A stretch of DNA of 64,000 nt from Hyphococcus sp. (GTDB taxonomy: Bacteria; Pseudomonadota; Alphaproteobacteria; Caulobacterales; Parvularculaceae), in assembly GCA_028281665.1 (NCBI GenBank), contig JANQJK010000023.1, forward strand, positions 62,001 through 126,000. The letters run 5' to 3'. Positions within the stretch are counted from its first letter, which is position 1. Each line of letters begins with the position of its first letter. The position numbers and the translations under genes were made by a program. Shown here in pieces: positions 9,449-19,032 of the stretch. The notes under the pieces are model-generated. The model searched no databases and was not told where the DNA came from. It saw nothing but the letters and a program-made list of their open reading frames with translations.

Positions 9449-9752
9449 CGAGAAAAACTAACAAAAACAATTATTTATGATGTTTTGCGTGCACAATGCG
9501 TGCATAGAGAACGAGCAAAAATGGGCAGCGGAGTGTATTTCTAGGCAGGGCTGGGAAGTTTTGATCAGTTGATTGTTCGCCGGGCCTTAGAAGTGCAGTA
9601 CAGCTCGAAGAGCATCGCGTTCGCATCAATTCAACCGGCAAAGCTACGATAAAGGTGCGCACGCTTTGAGGACGCCGACCGTAGTGGTTAGACAGCGACG
9701 ACAACCGCTTCAGCGCTCGTGAAAGATCGCTGCTAGAAAGGCGGTTCCGTTC
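9449..9752. other. Non-coding left end of the element
   Basis: About 300 bases just inside attL without a convincing gene. The 77-codon minus-strand ORF here has no recognisable features and is not called. The stretch is more A+T-rich than its surroundings and contains tgcgtgca and atgcgtgca close together (9486-9504), possible integrase arm sites. Confidence 0.6.
9496..9504 (+). repeat. Possible integrase arm-site repeat, left end
   Basis: The motif atgcgtgca occurs here, with tgcgtgca just before it, and again at 52643-52651 near the right end in the same orientation. Placement about 55 bases inside attL and about 130 bases inside attR would suit arm-type binding sites of the recombinase. 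Nine bases can recur by chance. Confidence 0.3.
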
Positions 9753-11006
9753 TCAACCCATCGGGTCCTCGATCGACGGCGAGAGTCCTGAGAAAAGTTT
9801 CGGCCCGTCCTCGGTCATGTAGACGCAGTCTTCACTGCGCACTCCGAATTGACCCGGCAAGTAGATGCCCGGTTCATTGGAAAAGCACATGCCGGGCGCG
9901 AGGCGGGTTTCGTTGCCGCGGACGACGAAGACCTCTTCATGCACATCCATGCCGATGCCGTGACCGGTTCGGTGTGAGAGACCGGGAAGCGCATAGTCCG
10001 GACCCCACCCTTCGCGCTCATAGTAGTTGCGAACCGCATCGTCGATTTCGCCTATGGGCGTACCAAGCCTTGCGGTTTCCATTACGATCTCCTGACCCCG
10101 TCGAGCCGTTTGCCAAACGCGCTGCTGCAGTTCGTCTGGTTCGCCATGCACCCAGGTGCGCGAAATGTCGGATTTGTATCCGTGCACGTCACAGCCGCAA
10201 TCCATCAGGATGACTTGGCCATCGCGCACCACATGAACTTTCTTCGAGCCGTGGGGATAGGCGCTCGCCTCTCCGACCAGGGCCAGGGCGAAGACCGGTT
10301 GCGCGCCGCGGGCGGCCATCGCGGCAGTCATCAGATTGCTGATCTCCGGCCCGGTCATGCCGTCTTGAATTTGAGGATAGATCTCGCGATAGGCCGCCAT
10401 CGTGATGTCGTTGGCGACTTGCATCAATTCGATTTCGCGGGCGCTTTTTATTCGCCGCAAGGCGCTGACGATCGACGACGCTGAGACAAGCCCCCATTTC
10501 GGCGCATCCTGCTTCAAGCCGTCCGCGACAAAAAACCGGACGGTGCGCTCAAGGCCGATGCCGCCCTTTACGCCTCGGGAATCGAGAACGCCGCTGATCA
10601 AGCGATAGGGGCTTTCGTGCTCGTGCCAGGTCCGGACCTCCATTTCCATGACCATCAGCTCTCGCAGCTTGCTCTCCTCAAACGAGGGGGTGACGATCGC
10701 TGGCGCACCCTCTGCTGGAATAACCACGGCGGTCACGCGGCTGGATTGACGCCAGGGCAATCCGGTGAAGTAAAGCATGGACGTCCCCGCCTCGAGCACG
10801 ATCCCGGCGACGCCCTGGTTTTGCATCAGCGCCTGCGCGCGCTCGATCCGTGTTTGTCGTTCCTCGTTGGTGATCGGTGGCGGCAGGTCTGAAGCCAAGG
10901 CGTCGGAGTTTTTGTTGTTTGCGCTTGCTGCTGTTGCGCTGCTTACGCTGAGAGACGCAGCGCCGCCGGCGATGGTTTTCAGAAAAGTGCGTCTAGTGTT
11001 CATCAC
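9753..11006 (-). CDS. Exported M24 family Xaa-Pro dipeptidase/aminopeptidase
   Basis: This 417-residue metallopeptidase of the pita-bread fold is expected to remove residues before proline. The metal-binding residues are readable in DCGCDVHGYKSDISRTW, GHGIGMDVHEE, NEPGIYLPG and the later RSEDCVY. The N-terminus NTRRTFLKTIAGGAAS is a twin-arginine signal, so the enzyme is probably exported folded to the periplasm. It is the most distal of three leftward peptidase genes, followed upstream by a prolyl oligopeptidase and an S9 peptidase, all beside a TonB receptor. The set looks built to break down proline-containing peptides. Confidence 0.9.
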   Translation of the reverse strand: MMNTRRTFLKTIAGGAASLSVSSATAASANNKNSDALASDLPPPITNEERQTRIERAQALMQNQGVAGIVLEAGTSMLYFTGLPWRQSSRVTAVVIPAEGAPAIVTPSFEESKLRELMVMEMEVRTWHEHESPYRLISGVLDSRGVKGGIGLERTVRFFVADGLKQDAPKWGLVSASSIVSALRRIKSAREIELMQVANDITMAAYREIYPQIQDGMTGPEISNLMTAAMAARGAQPVFALALVGEASAYPHGSKKVHVVRDGQVILMDCGCDVHGYKSDISRTWVHGEPDELQQRVWQTARRGQEIVMETARLGTPIGEIDDAVRNYYEREGWGPDYALPGLSHRTGHGIGMDVHEEVFVVRGNETRLAPGMCFSNEPGIYLPGQFGVRSEDCVYMTEDGPKLFSGLSPSIEDPMG

Positions 11007-11070
11007 GACTCTCTTGTTATGCGCCTCAAAAGAGCCAGCCTATCGCCATTCTTCTAAAATAGAAGGTCCC

Positions 11071-13218
11071 TTATTCGAGGCGCGAATCGATGAGCCGGTC
11101 AAAGAAATAACTATATTGCAGCGCCAGCCGCATTGCCGTCTGTTTGTTATTGGCGGCGCCTGCATGACCGCCTTCGGTGTTCTCATAGTAAAGGAAGCTA
11201 TGGCCTTGCTCTTCCATGCGCGCCGCGAATTTCCGTGCATGGCCTGGATGCACGCGGTCGTCCTTGGTCGAGGTGTAAAGAAAGGTCAGCGGATAATCGG
11301 CGTCTGGATCGAGGTTCTGATAAGGGGAATAGCCAGCGAGAAAGGCCCGCTCCTCTGGAATCGACGGGTCGCCATATTCCCCGATCCAGCTCGCGCCGGC
11401 GAGAAGCTGATCATAGCGCATCATGTCAAGGAGCGGCACATTGATGGTCACTGCGCCGAAAAGGTCCGGACGTTGGGTGAGCGCCACGCCCATCAGAAGG
11501 CCGCCATTGGAACCGCCGGAGATGCCGAGGGTTTGAGGCGTCGCGACACCCCAGTCGATCAGGTCTTCGGCGACCGCGTAAAAATCGTCGAAGATGATTT
11601 GGCGGTTGGTCTTGAGGCCCGCCTGATGCCAGGCGGGTCCGAACTCGCCGCCGCCGCGGATATTGGCGATGACATAAACGCCGCCGCGCTCAATCCAGAG
11701 CTTGCCGACAGTGGCGGAATAACGCGGCAGCTGCGCCACCTCGAATCCGCCATAGGCGTAAAGATGGACCGGCGCACCCGCGCCGGGCTCCAACGCGTCT
11801 TCGTTGCCGATCACGAAATAAGGAATCTTCGTTCCGTCCGAGCTTGTCGCCTCGCGCTGCTGGATGACGACATCGGACGCATCAAACATCGCTGGCAGGG
11901 ATTTGATCGATTCAACATCGCTGGCCTCGCTCACATAGAACAGCGTGTCCGGCCGCGCCGGGCTTTCGAAATTGATCATGAGATCGTCACGGAACGCATT
12001 GGCGGAGGCGATTGAAACAACGCCATTGTCAGGGACATTAACTTGTTGCCGAGTCCAGCCGTCGCCTGATTGATCAAGGCGCCAGACCTTGCCGACCACA
12101 TTGTCGAGCGTTTGCACATAGAGCGCAGACGCCGTCGCTTCGACGCGCCCGATCGCCTCGCGCGCGCCCGGCGCATAGACGAGGCTGGCCTGATCCGTCT
12201 CAAGATCGAGAGAGACAAGCGCGCCCTGGGGATAGGTCGCTCCTTGATAAGTCCAGTCCTGCTGCAGCGTCGCGAAAACATCGCCGTCGACGATATCGAC
12301 GATCTCGGCTTTCAGGGGCAGGGGCAGTTTTTGAAAAGCGCCGTTCTGTTCGACATAGAATTCAGATTCGAAAAACGTCACGGCACGAATGATAAGAGGC
12401 GTTACACCTTCTGGTCGGTGCGCGGCGGCGGTCCAGACGCCGACGTCCTCGCTTTCGCCTTCAAAAACCGCTTCCGCGGCGGCGAGGGGCGTTCCGCGCG
12501 TCCAGCGCTTGACGATGCGCGGATAACCGGACTCGGTTAGCGCGCCGTCGGCCCAGTCAGTGCCGATCAGCAGCGTGTCTTCATCAATCCATGCAAGGCC
12601 GCTCTTGGCTTCGGGAACCTCGAAACCGTCGTCGACGAACCATTTGTCGGCGATCGAAAACTCGCGGCGCACGGCGGCGTCTTTGCCGCCTCGCGAGAGC
12701 CGAACCATGCAGCGCTCGTATTCCGGCGCGAGACAGGACGCGCCCTTATAGACCCAGTTTTCTTCTTCAGCCTCGGCAAGAGCGTCGATCGAGAGCAAGA
12801 GCTCCCATTCTGGATCGTCGGTCTTGTAGCTCTCCAGCGTCGCGCGACGCCAGAGTCCGCGCACATTCTCTTCATCGCGCCAGAAATTGTAGACGTAGCC
12901 TCCGCGCAAATTTCCGTAAGGAATGCGGTCGTCGCTATCGAGGAGGGCGATCGCCTGATTGTAGAGCGTCTCATAACGCACATCGCTTGCTAGATAGGCC
13001 TTGCTGCGCTCATTTTGTTCTTCGACCCATTCAAGAGGACGTTCTCCCTCGATCTCTTCAAGCCAGAGAAACGGATCGTCCTCAACGGTCGTCTCCGTGC
13101 GTTCTGCCGCGCCGAAGTCGGTCGGCGCCTTTTCCGCCTCGTCTCCCTTTTGTCCCGGTAGCTGATCGCAGGCCGCTAAAAATGCGCCGGCGGCAAAGAC
13201 TAATAGTCTCTTTTTCAT
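11071..13218 (-). CDS. Prolyl oligopeptidase family serine peptidase (S9A), lipoprotein
   Basis: This 715-residue prolyl oligopeptidase has an N-terminal beta-propeller and a C-terminal hydrolase domain. The nucleophile motif reads GGSNGGLLMG, the acid is in STKDDRVHPGHA and the histidine in EGGHAGAANN. The N-terminus MKKRLLVFAAGAFLAACDQ ends in a lipobox, so it should be a membrane-anchored lipoprotein facing the periplasm. It would cut short peptides after proline, complementing the neighbouring M24 enzyme 64 bases downstream. The 625-base gap upstream separates it from the S9/receptor genes, so it may have its own promoter. Confidence 0.93.
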   Translation of the reverse strand: MKKRLLVFAAGAFLAACDQLPGQKGDEAEKAPTDFGAAERTETTVEDDPFLWLEEIEGERPLEWVEEQNERSKAYLASDVRYETLYNQAIALLDSDDRIPYGNLRGGYVYNFWRDEENVRGLWRRATLESYKTDDPEWELLLSIDALAEAEEENWVYKGASCLAPEYERCMVRLSRGGKDAAVRREFSIADKWFVDDGFEVPEAKSGLAWIDEDTLLIGTDWADGALTESGYPRIVKRWTRGTPLAAAEAVFEGESEDVGVWTAAAHRPEGVTPLIIRAVTFFESEFYVEQNGAFQKLPLPLKAEIVDIVDGDVFATLQQDWTYQGATYPQGALVSLDLETDQASLVYAPGAREAIGRVEATASALYVQTLDNVVGKVWRLDQSGDGWTRQQVNVPDNGVVSIASANAFRDDLMINFESPARPDTLFYVSEASDVESIKSLPAMFDASDVVIQQREATSSDGTKIPYFVIGNEDALEPGAGAPVHLYAYGGFEVAQLPRYSATVGKLWIERGGVYVIANIRGGGEFGPAWHQAGLKTNRQIIFDDFYAVAEDLIDWGVATPQTLGISGGSNGGLLMGVALTQRPDLFGAVTINVPLLDMMRYDQLLAGASWIGEYGDPSIPEERAFLAGYSPYQNLDPDADYPLTFLYTSTKDDRVHPGHARKFAARMEEQGHSFLYYENTEGGHAGAANNKQTAMRLALQYSYFFDRLIDSRLE

Positions 13219-13843
13219 TATTGATTCCCTTTACCCCAAATGAGCTTTCTATCGAATATTGAAAGAAGCAGCGCTGGATTGGGCCCCAGCGCTGCTTTTA
13301 GTCTCGGTTGGGAATGCGTGTCTCCAGCCAGAGGGCTTAAAGCCGGAACGCAGCGCAGTCGATGAGGCGTGAGCGCCGCGCGTTCCCGTAAGGTAAGACG
13401 TTTTAAAGCTCTTTTCCTTCCACCGGATGACGTTCGATTGGTCACGGAAAGGCCACCTTTCATCGAAACCTGTCGAAACTCTTGTTGTATCGGTGCGTTT
13501 GAAAACGTGGTTTTTGAAAGCGTATTCTGAGCGCTTACATCAGCAAGTCGGGAAGGAATACGCACTGATCATAATTCCACGAAAATTGTGGTCGCTCCCA
13601 GCATCGCCGCTACTAAGCCCTCGAGTAGCTGGATCAACGCGCTAAGCATCGAGCGCTCCTCGCCGTTGTTGATCCCGCAAAACGGAACACTGCAGATACC
13701 GCACATCACGAAGGCGCGAATAGCTCTTTAGCATTTTCTAAGTGTGATCAATATTACTGTTTACAGTGAAGCGCGCTGGAATTATCAGAGTAAGCCTCAT
13801 TTTGCGGCTACGCACGCCCATAACTAACACAAGACTAGTAGTC
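13219..13843. other. Intergenic region with terminator, no gene seen
   Basis: 625 bases between the prolyl oligopeptidase and the S9 peptidase. It holds a strong hairpin at 13266-13297 and presumably the promoter of the prolyl oligopeptidase gene. The ORFs listed here (such as the 115-codon minus-strand one) have no family-like features. This may mark a junction where the receptor cassette was joined to the two-peptidase unit. Confidence 0.5.
13266..13297. terminator. Bidirectional-looking hairpin terminator
   Basis: Perfect 12-bp stem aagcagcgctgg / ccagcgctgctt with an 8-base loop, followed by tt on the plus strand and by tcttt on the minus strand. For leftward transcripts from the S9 peptidase cassette it would stop reading before the prolyl oligopeptidase gene. 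Confidence 0.6.
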
Positions 13844-16057
13844 TTATTCTGTAGCGATTGAAGCACGCTCCTCTCCGGCCGCCATGCCCATGGTACTCCA
13901 TCGATCGTATTGATCTGCATCGATAGGATCGACAGCCTCATTTCCGTTCAACCAATAGTCGAACCATTGGATATTCCGCTTGTACCGAGAATAAACATGT
14001 GCTGGGTGGAAAAACGTATGAAGCTCGTTCGGAAAAACGAACATCTCCATTGGCTTTCCCGCATCATGGAACCGTCTTAAAGCTTCAGACTGCATTGCCG
14101 AGTAGTACTCAGATACTGAGGCTTGAACGAGAATCGGTGCGTCTACGTGATTTGCATTTAACGAAAGTGAAAGGGCTGCCATTCCTATCGTCGGTTGGTC
14201 TTCGATTGGATTAAACATTCCCGCAGCCTTAAGGATATCTGCTCCCAGACTGGGAGCGGGAAGATAGTAAGCAGAGGGATTCCACCGAACCCATGCGAGT
14301 GACGCGGCTGAAAATAAATCAGAATTGATCAAACCATACGCAGCGGGGTTCATTCCATTGCTGAAACCGCATATTCCGACCTTGGATGAATCTATCGTTC
14401 TTTCTGCATCTAACCGACGAACGATTTCCTGAATCAGCTTAAAAGGTGTTGATCCGGCTGGTACTGTCCCGGTGTACTGTGATGTCCAGTAGGTTTTAGA
14501 CATTTGGTCGCGAGATTGCGCGATAGGAAGTGGCGCTGGATCCCATTCGTACAACAGTACCGCTAATCCTTCCGAAGCCATTGCGTGCGTGGGACAGTGG
14601 ACACCGCCGTCCGCTTCTAAGGAATCGGTGAGACCATATCCGTTCACTACAAGTGGAACTGGATCTGATCCGTTGTGATCGGGCGGCAAAAATAGGATTC
14701 CGCGCGCCTGAAATTCGTCGACTGACCAATTTATATACTGAACTCTGCCTTGTCGAAAACCCTTCCAATCAGGGTTTGGATCGACGACAACTTCCGGCTC
14801 GCCGGTCACTAAATGGATTGAAACAAGCTGATTTGTTTGAGTAGGACCCTTTCGAAGGCAATAAAGAAGATCGTTCTTCAAATCACACTTAGAGTACAAG
14901 TCCCTCGTTCTTAGGAGACGCTCTATTGTCTGAGATCCAAAGTTCCAACGGAGAAGGTCAAGTTCATAGCTTTCAGGGTCTCTTGTCCAAAACAAGACGA
15001 ACTGGCCGTCTTCGTCTAACCAAGCTCGCTCAGAGCCAAGACTTAGTATGTATCCCTCGCATTCCGAGAACGAACACTCGATAGTCGAATCACCAGGGCC
15101 GTCGATTAATACTCTCCGCTGGCCACCTCGAATTTGGTCGATGCTTTTCTCGATATCGAGTTCCACGAAGCGAACCCGATACGACGGGACTAAACCCGGT
15201 GGATTTGGAGTGCTGGTTTCACGTGGTTTTGCTGTAAAGGTCCCAACTCTGATTTCCCATTCCAAGGGCCCCTCAGGCAACAGCTCATATATCGGTCGAT
15301 AAGGCTGATGATGCAGATACGACCAACGCGTTTCAGTGTCGACTCGGAACCCAGATCTTGCATCTGCCTCTTGCGTCGAAAGTAGCTCTTCTCTTGTCGC
15401 GTAGGTAGAAAACAGAATTAGGTTTCCGTCATTTGACCATTCAAAATCAATCACATCTCCTTTGCTGAAAGTCACTTGCCGAGATGGCGCGCCATCGACG
15501 AATGATTGCCAAATTTGGACCTGGTCGTCGGTCTGTTTCAAGTACAGAAACGACTCACCCTGGGGTGACCATTTTGGACGTGCCGACCAATTCACCGCAG
15601 GTGAACGTAATCCGCGGGCGTGATTAAGCCTCGTGTTCCAGTCGAAGAGTTCATCTTTCCCTGCATCTCCGACTTCTGACACGAGGCCACCATCAGACAA
15701 ATCGGTTACAAACCATCTACTGTCAAATGAGTTGCTATCGACGTTAGGCTCGTAAGCGATGAAAGCAAGGTGTTTTCCGTTGGGGCTAATTGAAAACCCA
15801 CCAAGCCCGCGCAGCTGAGCGATGGTTGCAGCATTAATATCAATGGTCGCGTCAAAAATTGTTTCGGTTTTTTCAAACCAGCTGTGATTTTTTTGAGGCT
15901 TAAAGTTTGCCGCTGAACCATGTTGAGATATTCCTGCAGATAACAGGATTAGCCAAACTGCGGCTCCGCGAGCTGGACGCCTTACGGCATTCAGCGAGCG
16001 CAAACCAACATTCACTGCAGTATTGAGCGTTGGCTTTAAACCGTAGAACTTGAACAC
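13844..16057 (-). CDS. S9 family serine peptidase, lasso-peptide isopeptidase-like (cargo A)
   Basis: This secreted S9 peptidase has about 737 residues: a hydrophobic signal (GAAVWLILLSAGIS), a propeller with SPNGKHLAF and SPQGESFLYL repeats, and a C-terminal hydrolase. The nucleophile motif is ICGFSNGMN and the histidine lies in FPNELHTFF. The acid position is unclear because SVSEYY stands where D/E-rich motifs are usual. The ending ALRRFHDAGKPMEMFVFPNE..PAH..SRYKRNIQWFDYWL resembles the Atxe2-type lasso peptide isopeptidases known to me, a recollection and not a search. GTG at 16057 is chosen because GGAGG precedes it; the track's TTG at 16084 lacks this. It is noticeably lower in G+C than the sigma and FecR genes. 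Confidence 0.75.
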   Translation of the reverse strand: MFKFYGLKPTLNTAVNVGLRSLNAVRRPARGAAVWLILLSAGISQHGSAANFKPQKNHSWFEKTETIFDATIDINAATIAQLRGLGGFSISPNGKHLAFIAYEPNVDSNSFDSRWFVTDLSDGGLVSEVGDAGKDELFDWNTRLNHARGLRSPAVNWSARPKWSPQGESFLYLKQTDDQVQIWQSFVDGAPSRQVTFSKGDVIDFEWSNDGNLILFSTYATREELLSTQEADARSGFRVDTETRWSYLHHQPYRPIYELLPEGPLEWEIRVGTFTAKPRETSTPNPPGLVPSYRVRFVELDIEKSIDQIRGGQRRVLIDGPGDSTIECSFSECEGYILSLGSERAWLDEDGQFVLFWTRDPESYELDLLRWNFGSQTIERLLRTRDLYSKCDLKNDLLYCLRKGPTQTNQLVSIHLVTGEPEVVVDPNPDWKGFRQGRVQYINWSVDEFQARGILFLPPDHNGSDPVPLVVNGYGLTDSLEADGGVHCPTHAMASEGLAVLLYEWDPAPLPIAQSRDQMSKTYWTSQYTGTVPAGSTPFKLIQEIVRRLDAERTIDSSKVGICGFSNGMNPAAYGLINSDLFSAASLAWVRWNPSAYYLPAPSLGADILKAAGMFNPIEDQPTIGMAALSLSLNANHVDAPILVQASVSEYYSAMQSEALRRFHDAGKPMEMFVFPNELHTFFHPAHVYSRYKRNIQWFDYWLNGNEAVDPIDADQYDRWSTMGMAAGEERASIATE

Positions 16058-16141
16058 GAAACCTCCATACGCGCCAACAGGCAATGCAGTTAGCGATCAT
16101 TTGAATTGCACACGCATTAACCGCAAAAGCGCTTCAAATAA

Positions 16142-18835
16142 CTACCAACTCTTGGTCAGTTGGATTGAGACAAATCTTTCTAGAGGTGACGCGTTAGTGG
16201 GGTCATACGCTGCGATTAGAAATGTAGGATCGCCTGGCGTGCTCGGCGGAGGGGAATCAAATAGGTTTTGAACAGAAACTTGAAGGGAAAGATTCCTGAA
16301 AAAATCAGTCCGGGAGCTCGATCCTAGTTGATACCGAAAATTTAAATCCACGGTAAACCAATCATCAATTCGATCCGATCCTGGAGTCAGATCAACCCGA
16401 TAATCGTTCACGTAGTTAAAAAATAGATTTGCCGCGAGCACTTCGCTTGCATATCCGACAGAGCCTCGTGCGCGAAAATCAACGGGATTGAAAAGTGTGC
16501 TAACTTCATCGACGACAGGTGTTCCGACCGAAGCTTGCTCCGTAAACTTAATTATATAAGTGCCATTCAGCCCTGCACTAAGCGTACCGGAACCGATTTC
16601 TCGGCCGTAATGTACGCCTACATCAATCCCCTGTGATTGCGTCTCGCTAATGTTTGTCAGAACATTAAGCCGACTGATTATACTAATCGTTGCAGGGTCT
16701 ACACCAAATAAATTGGATACCGGCAAATCTAAGTTTGCGAGAGCTTCTTCTATTTCAGCAGTACTTGGGTTAAAGACAATTATCCCTGCTGGGAACAGCT
16801 CAGGGGAATTGAACGCCAAATTCCAAGCGTCTAAAGCGCTTCGTCCTTGTGGAACCGGAGTCTGGTTGAGCCGCCCCTTGAAATTTATGTCGTAAAAATT
16901 CGCTGTTAGTCGGACATTATTTTTGCTGAAAGTCTGATCTATCTCAACGCCGGCGGTGAATGCTCGCGAAGTTTCCGGATCTAATGATGGATCAGTACCC
17001 GAAAGAGACAAAACTGTCGTATCAGCAATCGAGGGATCGCCTGGTGTAAATCCAAAGAAGGAGTTGATTAATGCTGTGGGCAGCAGACTCCCGGTATTGA
17101 ATGAGTTTCCGATGCGCCCAAGCGCTGGCGGCTTGAACGAGGTACTGTATGTCCCTCGCAACTTTACGCCATCTATTGGTTCCCATAAGAGGCCTACTTT
17201 TGGATTCGTTGTAACGCCAAAGTCGCTGAAGTCGGAATGGCGAACTGATGCGTTTATATCAAGCCGATTGATACCACGCACGCCATTGTCGGGGCTAATG
17301 ATAGGAATGTAGATCTCGCCAAAAGCCGCGATGACATCACGATCGATAATTTCGGAGTCGTCCGTAAGTTCTTCAAAACGTAAGTGTCCTCCTACTGCGA
17401 TGCTTACGTCATTCCCGTTAACTGAAAGTATTCGCCCCGAGCTTATCAAGTCAGCAGCCCAGATATTGGAGTCCACCCCAAAGGCAGCGTCACCGAAAGT
17501 GGGGTCGATGGTCTGTATATCATTTGCAATGTTGCTGTAGACGGTAGAAAAGCGAACATCCCAATTTTCTTCAATATCCCAAGTGAGGCCGCCACCAATA
17601 CTGAACCCTTCAGAACTAGCGTTTTGTTGGGTAAGCCGACCGTCACCACGCGTTGTGTCCAAGACAGTTTCGCGACGAGAAAAAAGTAGATCTAAATCGA
17701 GCGAAACGTTGCGTGTTATATCTTGGCTGCCGGCAACAACAACGGAGTTCCGCTCTTGACTAGGAAGTAGATCGAAAGGCAGCATTGCATTGCTCGCAAA
17801 ATCTCGATCCTCCGCCCCAAGATCCGTTTGATTAAGATATTCATATGATGCGACTGCATTTCCAGATTTCCAGGTCAAACCACCCGTTACACTACCGCGA
17901 AACTCTTCGCGGTCTCCGGTGGTCACCGTTCCGTATCTGGTTGAGGCCTCGAGACCTTCGTAGTCATCCCGAAGCACAAAGTTGACCACACCCGCAACCG
18001 CATCCGCGCCGTAGATGGAAGAGGCGCCATCCGAGAGAATTTCAACGCGCTCAATCGCCGAGACCGGAATCATTGAAACATCGACGAATCCGCCGTTATT
18101 TGAAGTGGGAGCAATTCGACGACCATTAAGAAGTGTCAGTGTGCTGCCAGCTCCTAAACCGCGAAGGTTTACACTTGAGCCGAACGTAGAATTGCCCCGC
18201 GAGGAACTGTCGTCGGCGAGACCAAAAGGAATATCCGGGTTGGCGCCGCCCCCAAAGTTTTCTGGAAGAAGCTGCAAAAAGTCATCAATAGTGCCGACGC
18301 CGGAATTCAGAATGTCATTTCGATCAAAAACCCGAGTTGGTGAGCTATCAGGCGCAATGCCGCGGATATTAGTACCAGTAACAATGATCGTATCTCGCTC
18401 TTGTTCATTGTCTTCCGTCGACTCATTTTCTTGAACTAGAGTCACGGAATCGTTTGCTTGATCGACCTGAGCCATTCGAAGAAGGCGCGCTTCGTTCGAT
18501 CGCTCACCTAGGGATGCACTCGCCAACGTGATTGTGTAGGCCCCGTTTGGTGCGTCGGCAGCTTTGAGACCCGACCCGGTGAGGATCTTATCGAGAGCGT
18601 CCTCGGGCTCCATGGAGCCTTTCACGGCTGGCGACGTTTTGCCATCAACGAGATCACCGGACACCATCACGATAACGCCGGCTTGCTCGTTGAATTCCAA
18701 AAGCGCGGATGAAAGCGGTTGGGCTTCAATGTCGAATTCCATCGCCTGCGCCTGGGCCGCGGCGATTGAAATCGCCATCGCCGTGATTGACGCCGCCCCG
18801 GTCAGCGCAAATTTCGAGATTATTGATTTTGTCAT
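16142..18835 (-). CDS. TonB-dependent receptor with STN signalling domain (cargo A)
   Basis: Outer-membrane receptor of about 897 residues. Order: signal peptide ending AAAQAQA, STN domain (FDIEAQPLSSALLEFNEQAG..., residues ~35-110), linker, TonB-box-like DTIIVTGTNIRG, plug (NLRGLGAGSTLTLLNGRR, DGASSIYGADAVAGVVNFVL), 22-strand barrel and a terminal aromatic (TKSW). The STN domain should contact the FecR protein encoded upstream and signal occupancy to the ECF sigma factor. The second ATG of MPTMTK is preferred because the GGAGG abuts the first. From the plug onward G+C drops compared with the signal/STN part. It is closely similar to the receptor at 38906 in plug and barrel, but not in STN. 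Confidence 0.93.
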   Translation of the reverse strand: MTKSIISKFALTGAASITAMAISIAAAQAQAMEFDIEAQPLSSALLEFNEQAGVIVMVSGDLVDGKTSPAVKGSMEPEDALDKILTGSGLKAADAPNGAYTITLASASLGERSNEARLLRMAQVDQANDSVTLVQENESTEDNEQERDTIIVTGTNIRGIAPDSSPTRVFDRNDILNSGVGTIDDFLQLLPENFGGGANPDIPFGLADDSSSRGNSTFGSSVNLRGLGAGSTLTLLNGRRIAPTSNNGGFVDVSMIPVSAIERVEILSDGASSIYGADAVAGVVNFVLRDDYEGLEASTRYGTVTTGDREEFRGSVTGGLTWKSGNAVASYEYLNQTDLGAEDRDFASNAMLPFDLLPSQERNSVVVAGSQDITRNVSLDLDLLFSRRETVLDTTRGDGRLTQQNASSEGFSIGGGLTWDIEENWDVRFSTVYSNIANDIQTIDPTFGDAAFGVDSNIWAADLISSGRILSVNGNDVSIAVGGHLRFEELTDDSEIIDRDVIAAFGEIYIPIISPDNGVRGINRLDINASVRHSDFSDFGVTTNPKVGLLWEPIDGVKLRGTYSTSFKPPALGRIGNSFNTGSLLPTALINSFFGFTPGDPSIADTTVLSLSGTDPSLDPETSRAFTAGVEIDQTFSKNNVRLTANFYDINFKGRLNQTPVPQGRSALDAWNLAFNSPELFPAGIIVFNPSTAEIEEALANLDLPVSNLFGVDPATISIISRLNVLTNISETQSQGIDVGVHYGREIGSGTLSAGLNGTYIIKFTEQASVGTPVVDEVSTLFNPVDFRARGSVGYASEVLAANLFFNYVNDYRVDLTPGSDRIDDWFTVDLNFRYQLGSSSRTDFFRNLSLQVSVQNLFDSPPPSTPGDPTFLIAAYDPTNASPLERFVSIQLTKSW

Positions 18836-19032
18836 TGTCGGCATCCTCCCGCCCGCTATTTCGTCTCAATGCGGACCAAGGCCGTCGGCGCGGCCGATCC
18901 CCTCCCTGGTCTCGGCTCTGTGACGCATGACGTGGCGACGCGTTCCAAAAAAGTTCACAAAAGCTTTACGTTCGCGCTTGCGGGACGGCCAGATCGTAGC
19001 AAAATGCATTGAAAACGCGCGTCTTTGCGGTG

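Noticed and set aside
10777-12015. Plus-strand ORF of 412 codons
   Set aside because: Antisense to the M24 and prolyl oligopeptidase genes; arginine/histidine-rich translation typical of a G+C-rich shadow frame, no domain.
13218-13565. Minus-strand ORF of 115 codons between peptidase genes
   Set aside because: Spans the terminator hairpin and has no family-like features or ribosome site.
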